Of a DNA stretch of 64,000 bases, positions 53,001 to 64,000 are shown one piece after another. Every line of letters begins with the position of its first letter. Positions within the stretch are counted from its first letter, which is position 1. Source of the DNA: Owenia fusiformis. Lineage: Eukaryota; Annelida; Polychaeta; Sabellida; Oweniidae. Under the pieces are notes generated by a model. It was not told the DNA's origin, searched no databases, and worked only from the letters and a program-made list of their open reading frames with translations. Made by a program: the position numbers and the translations under genes. The stretch is taken from the NCBI GenBank assembly GCA_903813345.2, contig CAIIXF020000007.1, positions 23,611,564-23,675,563 on the forward strand, written 5' to 3'.

Positions 53001-54219
53001 CGAAATTGTTGTCAAATAGATTGATAATTATTATCGCGATTACTCGGGATAAAAAGATCAATTTTGAGGATAACAGGTATCTTTGATTAATTTATATAGC
53101 GCGTATATACACGCAAAATAGTTATTAATTGCAAACCAACTGTTCGTTAATGCAGTGCCGTGATGACGGTTAATTCCTGAAACGATTTGCAATTTCGATG
53201 TTACCGAAACTGACCGACATTTTCGTCATATTCCAAACCTGTCTCCAATATTTTCGTAATTATGCATCAATAGGGTCTAAGGGGGATACGGGACGGGGTG
53301 TATGTGTTTATAAGGTATGTATGCATGCTTGAATCACATTCTTTGTGTAATATTGCCATGTTTTCAGGGTTCAATTAGTTCCGCTTGTCGAAACCTGCTG
53401 AACTATTAAATTAACGCATCAAAGGCAAAATGGTCATGGAGGTTAGACCTAGCCGGGCCATAACACATGTCAGATAAGAAACGAGGCCCGGGCTAGGTCT
53501 AATGTTGTTGGACTAGGCCTAGGTTATGTTGTGAAAAACATGGCAAGCTATGGTCTCCACTCACCACTGTCCCAGCTCGGAGGAAATGTAGAATGTCACT
53601 CAACGTTTTTGGTGATTTTGAAGTTATGCCTGCATTTCAAAGTTCAGAATCAACTTCTGAAGTAATTTGACACCACCTTCTAATTTGTCTCACTTCACTT
53701 GTTTCTCAAAAATGAAAATCAGGGAAAATTTCAGTCACAAAAAATAACGAGTGGCAACTTACACTTCCTGCAGTGTGGGCTCTATAGCAAGGCGTTGGAT
53801 CTAACTAAATTGTTTTATTTGTGTATACACACATCAGATTACTTTATTCACTAACCTTTTGAGAATATGAAACGCCTTTTGAACTGTTTGCGGATTGTAC
53901 TTCGGTTTTCTTCACTAGATGGCGGATTTTACATCCGGTAGCCTATTAAAGGGGAATCCCCTTTCAAACTTCAGTGAAAATAAAAAATCCATGATGAAAG
54001 TTTCATTTACGGACTATTATTACTAAATTCTACGTTATTTCACCCATTTCATGACAATATATCGCTTTCTAGAAGGTAACGTATGGCTTTCACATAGTTT
54101 CATATATAAATACTGCCTTCTGAACACAAGACTAGGCCCTATACATAGAGAGTTCATTTGTATAAAAAATTCAATCTTTGTTACTTTTGTAGGCCTATTT
54201 GTACAGCTTGTAGGTGCAT
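53001..54219. other. Intergenic region between COASY and the caspase
   Basis: Head-to-head interval likely to hold both promoters. I see TAGGCCTAGG palindromes and AGACCTAG/CTAGGTCT inversions near 53450-53525, and no convincing TATA box. No gene was recognised. Confidence 0.35.
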
Positions 54220-54311
54220 TCATGCACCCTCTGGGTCTCTGAGGATCGTGTTGGCCAGTCCATACGACAATTCAACGCATTAGAAGCGGTGTTCACGGTC
54301 TATACAGCTTG
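54220..54311 (+). other. Candidate untranslated first exon of the caspase gene
   Basis: TACAGCTTG is followed by the donor GTAAGTGA at 54312. It would pair with the acceptor TTAATTCCAG ending at 54919, giving a leader of 61 nt before the ATG at 54981. The 5' limit is arbitrary. Inferred. Confidence 0.35.
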
Positions 54312-54980
54312 GTAAGTGATTTTTCTACTGCTGTGGCTCCACAGAGCTCATACATGTAGGTGTTCCCTGGCTAAATGTTTGAAAGACGCCCTCTTCTTAC
54401 TGCCCAGGGAGCACTTCTTTGTGCCTCTGAGCGATCACATGAACTTGTATCAAAAACCGCGTTTGAGTGACTGACTGCCAGCTTACACCAGAGACGGGTC
54501 CTGTGCTAAATTGACCAAATCTCATAAAAAATAAAAAATTTGAACCTATCGCTATACCTTGGATGGAGTTGATTTATTTTAATACTTAGTTTTTATGTGT
54601 GGTATGTTTGTCCCAATAAAATCTTTTGTGATGAATTGTAAACTTACCACACCGTACTTGTTGCACATGATGTAATTGCACTAATACGACAGAAAAATCA
54701 CGATTTGTTGAATTATTTCAAATACTTCAATGGGGCCACTTCTTGTAATCATGGACCTCGTCAATCCTCTAGTCAATCCTCTAGAGAGATATAGGTCCAG
54801 TCCATGTTGTAATTAACATAATGTACATGTAACTTTGCGAGATAAAAGCATATGAGGATGATGTCCGAAATTTCACAGTATAGTGTACATGCACTTACAA
54901 AATAATGATTTAATTCCAGGTTCCAATGAGATAAACTTGCAAAACAGCACCCAATTGAAAACCAACAGAGATCCCTTTTA

Positions 54981-57900
54981 ATGGTAAACATGGATCAAGT
55001 ACCAAATCATCCACCTCAATCCACCTTCAGATATGTTAAGGAATTGACGGAAGACGAAAATAAAGTGCTCTCAACAGATGTTGAGCTGGATCACATCAGA
55101 GCAAAAAACAATCTTAAGATGCGTAAGGACCTTAAGAAAATTAGTGACCAATTGTCAACAGAAAATATCACGGATATCAAATTTCTTCTTCGGGATTTGA
55201 TTCCCTTGGGAAAGCTTGAACAAGTGAAGAGTGGGATTCATCTGTATGATGCTCTTGAAAGCCAACAGTTGATGCGGATCTCATTTGATGAGCCAAATTT
55301 TGAGTTATTAGTGGATCTTCTATATTTCATATTTCGCTATGACCTTCTACTTATATTAGGGTGTGAGCAACACAATATAAAAGCCAGACTTAAACTGAGG
55401 CCATCTACATGTAGGATATCAGAGTACAGGTAAGAGACCTCTCATCCCCTGGAATAATTATTTGAAAATGTTCAGATCACCTGAATAAAATGAAAATAAA
55501 GATTAATAATGTCGACGCTACCCTGAAATATTGTCAAGGGTGTGCTCGGGATTTAAGAATTAGGTACTTGGCAAATTTAGATAGGTCAGACAAATAAATG
55601 TATTACTCCCACAGTTTCAATTGAAAAATCTGATTTGATATTTTTTGTAAAATTTTGCCTGCCTCAGGTTTGAGTGTTCAGACTTGTTCCTGTAATAATC
55701 GTGTACTATATTTTAATACTGTATAAGTGGTATTTAATCCGAGTGGTTAATTTTCCGAATGGTCAAATTTCATCATTTTCCTAATTTTAATTTTCCTAAT
55801 GACAAGAAACCTCCCATTGGATAACATTATAAAGACAATATTTCCGACATTTAATTTTCCGAACCTGGCAAAAATTAGGAAATAGGCAAATTAAATGATT
55901 TGGCAAAATTACCACTTATACAGTATTGATTGTTAAACTTGTTCGTCATTTATGTTTTAGACTTATGCTATATAAGATCATTATCAACCTTCAAGAGCAA
56001 GAAAAGAGGGCAATGATTGGAGAAGCCAGACCTTGGTTCAACCATCTCCCAAAAGAACAGTTTGAATGTATAAAATCCCTCCAAATGCTATTTATCCAAA
56101 TGGAAAAGATCAGATATTTGGCAGAAGATAAAGTTGATAAGCTACAATGGCTGCTACATAAAATTGGATCTATGGATTTAGTTGAGGACCTCAAAAAGTA
56201 TAAAAGTAAACAAACATTTGATCAATAAAACTCTCAAAGAACTTCATAAAAATTGAATTAAATACTACATATACAGGGGTGTGATCGAATTTTGGTCAAT
56301 GTCTAGGATGAAGTTGTAATATTCACAAATTTTTTTTTTGAGTAAAGATCTGCTTATTTGCAGACAAAATGAACCAGCACGCACATGCTCCTAGATGATA
56401 CAAATTTTCAATTCCATCATGTGATCTTATATAATACATACAACACATACATTTTTGTCATTTTAAAGAACTTCAAAAACACAGTCTTGTGCATGGATGT
56501 TATTTAATTATCATCAGTATTTCATGTCAACAGTAGTTTTGATTTTGCTGTAGTTTGATTAATTTGCAAGTGTATCTTGCAAAGTGTAAACCATTACACA
56601 TGATTTTGAAGAGAATCAATTGAACAACATACATGTCTTTATTTTAGGAAACCATTACTGCGGTGCAAGCTATGGAGAAGGAAACATTGAGGAAGCAAGC
56701 CCCTATGCTGGTGATATAAACAACACATACAATGTTAATCCTCAAGCATTAGACTTACATGTAAAGCATCAGAAATATGCAATGACTGTGCCATTAACTG
56801 ATCCAAAGGGCCCTCCTTCACGACCTTCAGAGGAATCAGAACCAGAATTTGAAAAGTCATCATCGAAAGATCTGTTGCAGGCGACAGATCCATATAGCTT
56901 CCCCCCTCCACAGTCTCCTGGGTTGTCAGGTAAATTAAACAGAAAATATGTGCCTCATTTTTTTTCATTATTATTTAGGTGGGGAAAGAACCGGAAAGAA
57001 GTACAACTTTGGGACCTGTTTGTGCATGGCATCATTATGCACTATGAGACACTTATCCTCATTAATTATTTTGGTACCCAAAGGCTAACATGTATGAAAG
57101 CCTTAAAGAACATGGTATTTTATTGGAAGATTAAAGCATTCTGATTGATTAAGTACCTGGGAAATTTTTGTTATTGGCAAAACACTGAAAAAATGTGAAC
57201 AGTGGTTTTTATGAATGTGAGGATGTGAACAAAAATAACAATACATCATTTTATATTCATCTCTGCCGTACTGAAAAGACATCCAGATGCGCAAGTGGTA
57301 TTATAAGTGAGCTTATACGCAGAATTTTCAGCGCTTGATAAAAAAGAAATATGTGACAATTTTAAGAGCTGACAGCAGTTATCAGTTTATTACTGATTAA
57401 TCCCTATTACCTTATCACCAAGTTGGTACCAGATTTTTTGCGAAATACTGCCCTTTTGTTAATGCCTGTGGGCATTTGCTATGAGGAAACATATATATGT
57501 ACAAAGTATTAGACCTAAATTCATTGAAATGCCCTACAAAGCATTAGGCCTTACATTCATATTAAGATGTCCAAGGTGGTATGACGAGAAAATCTGATAC
57601 CCACATTTCCACCAGGCTTAGGTACAGGTAATCTTCCCTTCTACATTGCTTTGAAAATGAAATATAAAATAGAGTATTTGAAAATGTTGAGGGATTCCCC
57701 GTAGAAATGAATAATGATTTGAATTACGATGATATATTTATCTCTAATATGTCCAAGTGCCTTATACAAAAGCTATAATAATTGAGCCAGGCCACAGGAA
57801 AAGGGGTCAAATTATCACAGATTTTTTCAATATTTTGATTTTTTGTTTTTCTTAAAAAGTACAGGGTGGTCAAAAAAAACGGCAACCCTAATTTTTGCTC

Positions 57901-60900
57901 ATATCTTTGTCATTTTAAGAAATTTTGCTCTGATATTTGGCACATATGTACATCATTCAATTTCATACTAGACTGCTTTATTTCATGAACATTGGACTGA
58001 TAGTCCCAATGTTACAGCACTTTAAACAAGGTACCCCAGTTTTCCAATATCGTGCTGCAGCCAAACCTGCACACATTTTCCAAACCTGTCAATGACATAA
58101 CTGCATTCCTCAGCAAGTATGGCCTGAACAACACATGTGATCTTTATTTTGAGGTCTAATGTCTTTCTTGTGTTATTACTCTACACTCTATCTTTGGGGT
58201 ATCCCCACTGGTAAAGATTAAATGGGGCCATATCTGGGCTATGGGGTGCCCATTCATTGTCTGTTGTACTGCTGATAATGTGGTCATTGAAGTGGTCCCA
58301 AAGCCATTATTGTGCATCATTGGGTGTTTGGGGTATGGTTCTGTCTTGTTGGAACCACTGCTGCTGCCTTTCAACTTCCCTGGGTTCACCTAAAGTCCCC
58401 AAGAACTCAATGGGAATCACAAAATAGAGTTTGATGTTGACAGTTATTGCATATCCATTGGCATCATTAAAGGTAAAGGACCATATCTTCCGAGAACACA
58501 CTAAACTGTGCATCTGTCTGTGTGAAGGTGCATCTCCACTACTTCATCAAGAGCCATCAAGTGCTTGGCTCCCCAAGAATACATAATTGTTAGAGTTTAT
58601 CAAGTGTATCAAGTTGGAAATGGAGTTCATTTGAATAACAGATCAGCTCAGACAACCAGAAAGTGACCTTATGGGGCATGTTGCTTAAAATGCAGTAATA
58701 TTGTGATTATCAGTCCGATGGTCATGAAATATGGTAGGTTGGTAGGAAATTGAATGATGTACAATTGTGTAAAATATCAGGGAATTATTTCTTAGAATGA
58801 CAGAGATATTAAGAAAAACTAGGGTTGCCGTTTTTTTTGACCACCCTGTACTAAGAGACCTTTCAAATGAGCCATGGCTTATGTCTTAACAATTTTTCCT
58901 TGCAGATATAGACCAAAAAGATGGATTTGAATTTAGCACATTTTCCCTTATGAGCACATTTTTGGCCCTGTAGCCCAATTTAAATTTTTGTGATAAGACC
59001 GGTTTGGCGAGGCTCAATTATGACATATGAAACCCCTAATAAAATATTGGAACACCAATTTAAGTCCTACTATCCCATAGGGGTGCACATAAACTGAACA
59101 GGCTTTAAATTGCACTTCTGCTCTCTTGCTGATGGGACAATGGTTAGCTGTGGAAGATCAAGCTTATGACTGTAGATGTAAAACTTGAAGATATGTGGTC
59201 ATCCACAGCATAAGTTTCGCGTATTGTTTTCAAAATACACATACTCTCCATACTTGGTAAGTGTACTTTAAGATTAATGCTCAAAATGACAAATCATCTC
59301 CAATAGAAGTAAGCTAGATAATGTACACAATGTATGCTTTCAGTGTTTGCTATCTTTATCAAACCCTGCTATTTCCAGTGTACAGGCCCAGCAGTCCTGA
59401 CTTTTTTTCAGAATAATCCTTAGTTTTGTTAAACGGATTCCCCGTTGTTAATTCTACTGAATTTGTCATTTCTGCTTTAAATCTTTAATAAGTCATTAAT
59501 CATATTTGATCAGTTATGTCATTTCTTTTTCAAAGAATAAAAAGTAGATAAGTAAGGGAAACATTGGCATGTTTTCAGTATTTTACACTATTCATTCTTA
59601 TTGCTTAAAGCTTAAGTTTTGAGTAGGCTTGTCTGGGATTGTTTCTTGATTTCTCTTCTAGTTTGTTTTTCATTATTCCAGATGATTTCATGAAGGTTTC
59701 CATGAGGGATACTGGAGATAATATAGAAGTAAACAATTGTAAGTATAGTCAATGACATGCATACTAATAGCTTTAGAGACATCATGTCCAGATAGTACTA
59801 CACAATGAAACGTGTTTTTGACACCACAATTGTATTGATTATACATGTATTTGTGAAATTCATAGTCACTATTACATACATGTAGCTATTATAGGAAAGC
59901 TATTTTCAAATAAAAAATTCAACCCATCTGAATAAAGTACATGTAATCAAACTCAAAACACATGTATTTTGTCCGTTTCAGATGAAGCAAGTGAAAATAA
60001 TGCAGAGGACTTGTCACAGAGTTCAGAGAGTAAGTACATTGGACTGCACATCCGATTACATATGATTGTAGTTACCATGTATGTAGCTGCCAGATTCTTT
60101 CCATGTTTGGCTTGTCATCATGATATATAAATGATGATACTTCATAATTTGAACAATGAGACAATAATGAATGGATGGGTAGCATGACAGGACAAGACCT
60201 TTTAATTCCGATTTTCATCAATGCAAAAGATAGCAACTTGAAAAGTAACAACATTTGAAAAACAAGCAAACACAATTACGATTATCACTCGTACATTTTA
60301 TAAGCCTTTTAGCTGTACGAATATGTTTAATTTTTTAGTTCCATTAGTTCCACTATCAGTATCAGCTTTGGAAACTGAAGTTGATAGTGAATCTGGGCAA
60401 CTGCAAGATATAACAAGCGATGAAGAGAGCAACTTTGATGTTAGTAACAGCTTATCGCCACAGATCTTCAAACCTCCATTGAATACAACCACCCCATCCA
60501 AAAGTGAATACATACAGAATTTGGAAAACAAGCAGGCTGAAGAAAATGTTCAAGATTTGTCCCAGATTTTAAAAAATGAAATACATGGTGCAGCATTTGA
60601 TGATGGAAGTCAATTTGGCCAGTCCACTGAGGAATTTCTGGGCAATGATGATGCAGTTGTCTGTGTACCTGGGAAGATATCTGAACCTGGTAACATCATT
60701 ATCAATTTAACATTTGATGCACTCCAATATGTTGGCATATACAATGTATATGACAAGTGATATGTGCCCATCATTTTTTTAGTTTCATGGGTGTTTTAGA
60801 ACATGATTGCATGGTTCCCAATGATATTAAAACTTATACTTTTGAGTAAAAGGGTCACTGTTTTTTATAAAAAAAAGTGTTGTGGCACCCTTTCTTTGCA

Positions 60901-63900
60901 TTCCTTAATAAGAATCACAATTTTCTCCATAAAATTTACATACATTCATTTTTTCTAGTTGTCAAATCACTCCATGAGAAGGAATGTGAACCAATGGAGG
61001 AAACCAATTCTGAACTGGGAATTGAAAATAGAGAGTTTCTCCCAAGACCCAATAATGGACAGTATGCAATTTGTACCCCTGAGAATGTAAACTACGCTCA
61101 GGACTTGACAACCTATGCTTCGAATCATGACTCAGATGTCAGGTCACATACAATAGGGTGCATGGCCAATAACTATCATGATGAGAAAAACAGATCAGAC
61201 TGGGTACCCAAGAAGAATAAACCTAAGAGAAACCGAGCATCCACAACAGGAAAGCCCTTGTTACAATCTGCAGTCCCAGTGGAACATCAAAGCAACCTCA
61301 TATATGGATATCCAGAAAATGGATTCAATTATTCTAAAGAAGCAAGTGTCAAAATAGAAAAAAATAATGTCCTCAACCAAGCAGGTGAATTCCACTCTGA
61401 TATAAGGTTACATGATGCAGAGAAAAATGAAGCAGGTTTCATACAGACAGCTCATCCAGTATTTAATCAACCCCAGGACCTCACCATTCACAGAATCCCC
61501 GATGATGTAAAGATGAAAGAGGATTTATTCCAGACAGCAAGTCCAGTAATACTTAGCCAGGATCTTACAATGTCCAGTCCAGGTAAGCACACATTGCAGC
61601 ATGCTGTTTCATTGTGGCTCCAATGACCATGTTCTTCTGCTAAGCACAAAATGTTTTAGATTGAGAAAGGTGTTTGTAGACATTGTTTCATTGGGGATAA
61701 GATCATTGTTTGGGATGATTTGGACTTCTGTCTTTATTACTGGTTGAACTCTTTAATGTATGTTTATTTTTCTTTTGTTGTGTTTTGTATTATTCTTTGA
61801 AATTTTCCATTCTGGCAATTGTACTTACAAATTCTAATTCTGTAGTGAGCTTTGAAAATCATTTATTTGCCATTAAGAATTATATAGTGAAATTATTATT
61901 GTGTTGCAATAAATTGAATGTTATAATTAATTTGATTATATTTACAGAAATTGAAGTTGAGCAGAACCCAAACACAACAATGCTAGAAAGCTATGTCATT
62001 GAGTCTGAACCTAAAGGTGCGTTTTTGATTATTCAGTTTATGATTGTAGTGCGTTAAAGTGTTACATAGATCAGTAGATAGAGGAACTTTCAATTCCATC
62101 AATAAACTAAAGCCCTTGAATATTATTTTCATTTTTTCATTGCAGGTCTATGTGTGATTTTCAACAATCATGTGTTCCATCATCTGCAAGAAGATAAAGA
62201 CAGTGTCAAACTAACTAACAGAAAGGGAAGCAATGAGGATAAGGGTAAGTCAAAGTTATTATATTGCTATGATTCTTTGGACAAACCTATGAGGAACTGA
62301 CACATTTTCACATTAATATAATGGCATGATTCTACTCTAAAAAACATCAGAATATGGCTTTAAGGTCAAAATATTCTTTTGCTAAAATATGTTACCTTTT
62401 TATGAACCATAACCAATTATCAATTATACCAGATTACAACCTTTTAACTGTTATTGAATTTGTTTTCATTTTCAGAACGACTGATTAAAGTCTTTTCTCA
62501 ATTGGGATTTGAAATACACCTAAAGGAAAATCTTACAGCTAATGAGATGTTGAACAGAGCTAACTATTATGCACGTTCTTACAAAGAATTTCACAAGAAG
62601 TCTGATGCATTTGTTTTGTGTATATTATCACATGGGGAAGGGGATTGTGTTTTTGGCTCTGATGGCAAGAAGGTTTGTATGTTCTATCCCCTTTTTAGCT
62701 AATCAATATATCTCTACCTCAAGAAGCAACATAAATGGAATATTACGATAATGGAATATGACCCTCTTCCAATTTTTAAATGACTTATTATCAGATCAAA
62801 TAAAAGTTCTCACAGTTGTAGATTGAAGAAGAAAATCTGTCATATTCTCCATGAGCTTTCTCGTAAACCCATGCATTTTCTAAAGCTCACATCAATAACA
62901 TGGCGCTGGTAGGGAGGGGAATGGAGATATCTGGAATCTTTTTAACAGGATTGATTTCACAGTCTTGAACTTGGGTCTGAAACAGTGGAGGCCTTGGTCA
63001 ACTCTGCCTCTGAAATAATTTTTCTTTTTTTCTAAAATATTTTCCTTATGTAACGTTTTATACATTATTTTCATTGGAAATGTTGCAGATATAGTACAAT
63101 AAGACAAATCCTCATCATGAATTCAATGAACGAAATGAATTGTTTGCCTCGCAGGTACCACTTCATGACAATACAGAAGGATGTTTGGCCTACTACTTCA
63201 AGGGTGCAAACTGTCCTGCATTAATAGGGAAGCCAAAAATGATGTTTATTCAAGCATGCAGGGGTCCTCAAGAAGGAATAGGTAAGATATTACATCAATA
63301 CTAGCATGAAAATGAGCTAAATGTTGATAATTTTGTGACACTTCTGTGCTATTTTGAGCAATTACTTACCCATATGGATGAATGCATTTTCAAATTATTT
63401 TTTGAACATTTTAGCCGTCAAACCTCACTCGTACCAAGAAAGGCAAACTCTTAAACCTTGCTCACATGCCATCCAGACAGATGGAGATATCCCATCTTCT
63501 CAAGGCACTACAAGAATACAAACACTTCCAGATGAAGCCGATTGGGTCATAGGTCAAGCAACATCAATCGGTCATGCATCATTTAGAAATGAGGAAACAG
63601 GCTCATGGTATATCACAAAATTGTGTTCAAATTTACATCGATACCATGGAAGGTATGTTGAAAATGTTATAATTATTACAATAAATTGACAAAGAGTAAC
63701 ATTTTTAAAGAGAAAGCAATCAAACCCCTTATAGACAATGAAAGAATTGAAATTTCCAAGTGCTAAAAGCTTCTGTATTATTTTATTCAATCATGTCTAT
63801 TTTCAGGAAGTATGACCTTCTGAAAATTTTGACAAGAGTTAATCTGGACTTATCAAAGGCTGAAGCTGACTGCACAGATAAAAATAAGAAAACATTTATT

Positions 63901-64000
63901 GCAAAACAACAACCAGCTCCATATTTCACAACAAACAAGAATATTTACCTTACATGTACTAACACTAAATGCCAAAGATGTTTCAATCAACCAAATGGTA
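54981..64000 (+). CDS. CASP8: Caspase-8-like initiator caspase with two DEDs (3' end beyond window)
   Basis: Cysteine protease of death-receptor-type apoptosis. Exons: 54981-55429, 55961-56205, 56648-56929, 59682-59738, 59982-60029, 60339-60689, 60959-61582, 61948-62016, 62146-62244, 62476-62672, 63155-63281, 63415-63652, 63807-63997 or beyond. All phases agree; at least 992 codons. DED1 covers about 49-128 (KFLLRDLIPLGK, FRYDLLLILG) and DED2 about 149-231 (LMLYKIIINLQ, IQMEKIRYLAEDKVDKLQWL). The protease domain from about 710 has GLCVIFNNHVF, catalytic His 794 in CILSHGEGD, Cys 842 in IQACRG, and p10 blocks LPDEADWVIGQATS and SFRNEETGSWYI. The linker (about 232-708) is far longer than in human caspase-8 (479 aa in total) and carries repeated QDLT motifs and a basic KKNKPKRNR. 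Met4 (54990, AAAC ATG G) has a better start context than Met1. Intron 3 contains a nested transposon. Confidence 0.93.
57862..58848 (-). mobile_element. Mariner-type element nested in the MITE
   Basis: The ends CAGGGTGGTCAAAAAAAACG and CGTTTTTTTTGACCACCCTG (one A/T-run length difference) are bounded by TA (57860-57861, 58849-58850). Inverted similarity runs through GGCAACCCTA and about 100 bp further inward. The - strand carries a broken transposase at 58513-58156. It differs from the 7962 element in TIR sequence and transposase type. Confidence 0.9.
58156..58513 (-). pseudogene. Decayed mariner-type transposase (nested element)
   Basis: Two overlapping frames together show transposase features. 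One reads IPIEFLGTLGEPREVERQQQ then WFQQDRTIPQTPND (second catalytic Asp). The other reads HNNGFGTTSMTTLSAVQQTM then NGHPIAQIWPHLIFTSGDTP, a worn version of the WAPHSPDLNPLDFFLWG region. At least one frameshift separates them, and the third catalytic Asp is not evident. Non-functional. Confidence 0.75.

Larger units (their letters stand above)
57784..59015. mobile_element. Second copy of the GAGCCAGGCCACAGG MITE, split by a mariner-type element
   Basis: The left part 57784-57861 and right part 58849-59015 together match the intact copy at 49246-49488. The outer flank AATT is on both sides (57780-57783, 59016-59019). The break falls at AAAAAG-TA-CTAAGAGACC, where the intact copy reads AAAAAGCACAAAGAGACC. 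It lies in caspase intron 3. Confidence 0.88.

Noticed and set aside
55501-55920. Phrases like AATTTTCCGAA in caspase intron 1 suggesting a tandem repeat
   Set aside because: Only loose AT-rich similarity between short phrases; no definable unit.
56620-57144. 174-residue ORF taken as a single caspase exon
   Set aside because: Only 56648-56929 is exon by splice sites and phase. The ends of the ORF run into introns on both sides.

Overview
The window is AT-rich metazoan nuclear DNA. It has canonical GT-AG introns, intact animal-type housekeeping enzymes, a DED-containing initiator caspase, and dense non-autonomous DNA transposons with target-site duplications. An invertebrate, probably marine, is likely. 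I cannot settle the phylum from the sequence alone. No prokaryotic feature, CRISPR array or rRNA was seen.

Four genes can be reconstructed exon by exon with consistent splice phases. (1) PSAT1, phosphoserine aminotransferase, + strand, 3577-11706, 10 coding exons, 368 aa. (2) A glutamine synthetase, - strand, 26951-17197, 7 coding exons, 422 aa. It has a basic N-terminal extension that resembles a mitochondrial presequence, and a pair of divergent same-length alternative exons (4A/4B) carrying the metal-binding Glu-x-Glu. (3) COASY, bifunctional PPAT/dephospho-CoA kinase, - strand, 50916-39692, 9 coding exons, 537 aa. (4) A caspase-8-like initiator caspase, + strand, 54981 to beyond the window end. 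It has two DEDs, an unusually long linker and an intact SHG/QACRG catalytic core. PSAT1 and GS converge. COASY and the caspase are head to head. GS and COASY lie in tandem on the - strand.

The most unusual signal is in COASY. The intron/exon boundary before the third coding exon has been amplified into a 48-bp minisatellite of about 47 units (45547-46324 and 47012-48488). Each unit is 24 nt of intron end (ending TTTACAG) plus the first 24 nt of the exon. The unit is a multiple of three and open in the COASY frame, so use of any upstream copy as acceptor would add n x 16 residues in frame between the two enzyme domains. Related boundary or exon duplications occur elsewhere in the window: GS exons 4A/4B, a tandem copy of COASY exon 6 that has lost its donor, and a degenerate array of the GS exon-5 donor.

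Repeats: two mariner-type elements with transposase remnants (7962-9081; 57862-58848, the latter nested in a MITE); two shorter TA-flanked elements; a PIF/Harbinger-like element splitting the COASY array; an 849-bp near-palindrome with a 5-bp TSD; four copies of one 5-bp-TSD family; hAT-like insertions with 8-bp TSDs; LINE 3' fragments; and a pair of ~1-kb repeats packed with AGGTCA half-sites in the GS 5' region.

Genes acting together: PSAT1 and GS both draw on glutamate (serine and glutamine synthesis), and COASY makes CoA. I see no sequence evidence that the four are co-regulated.
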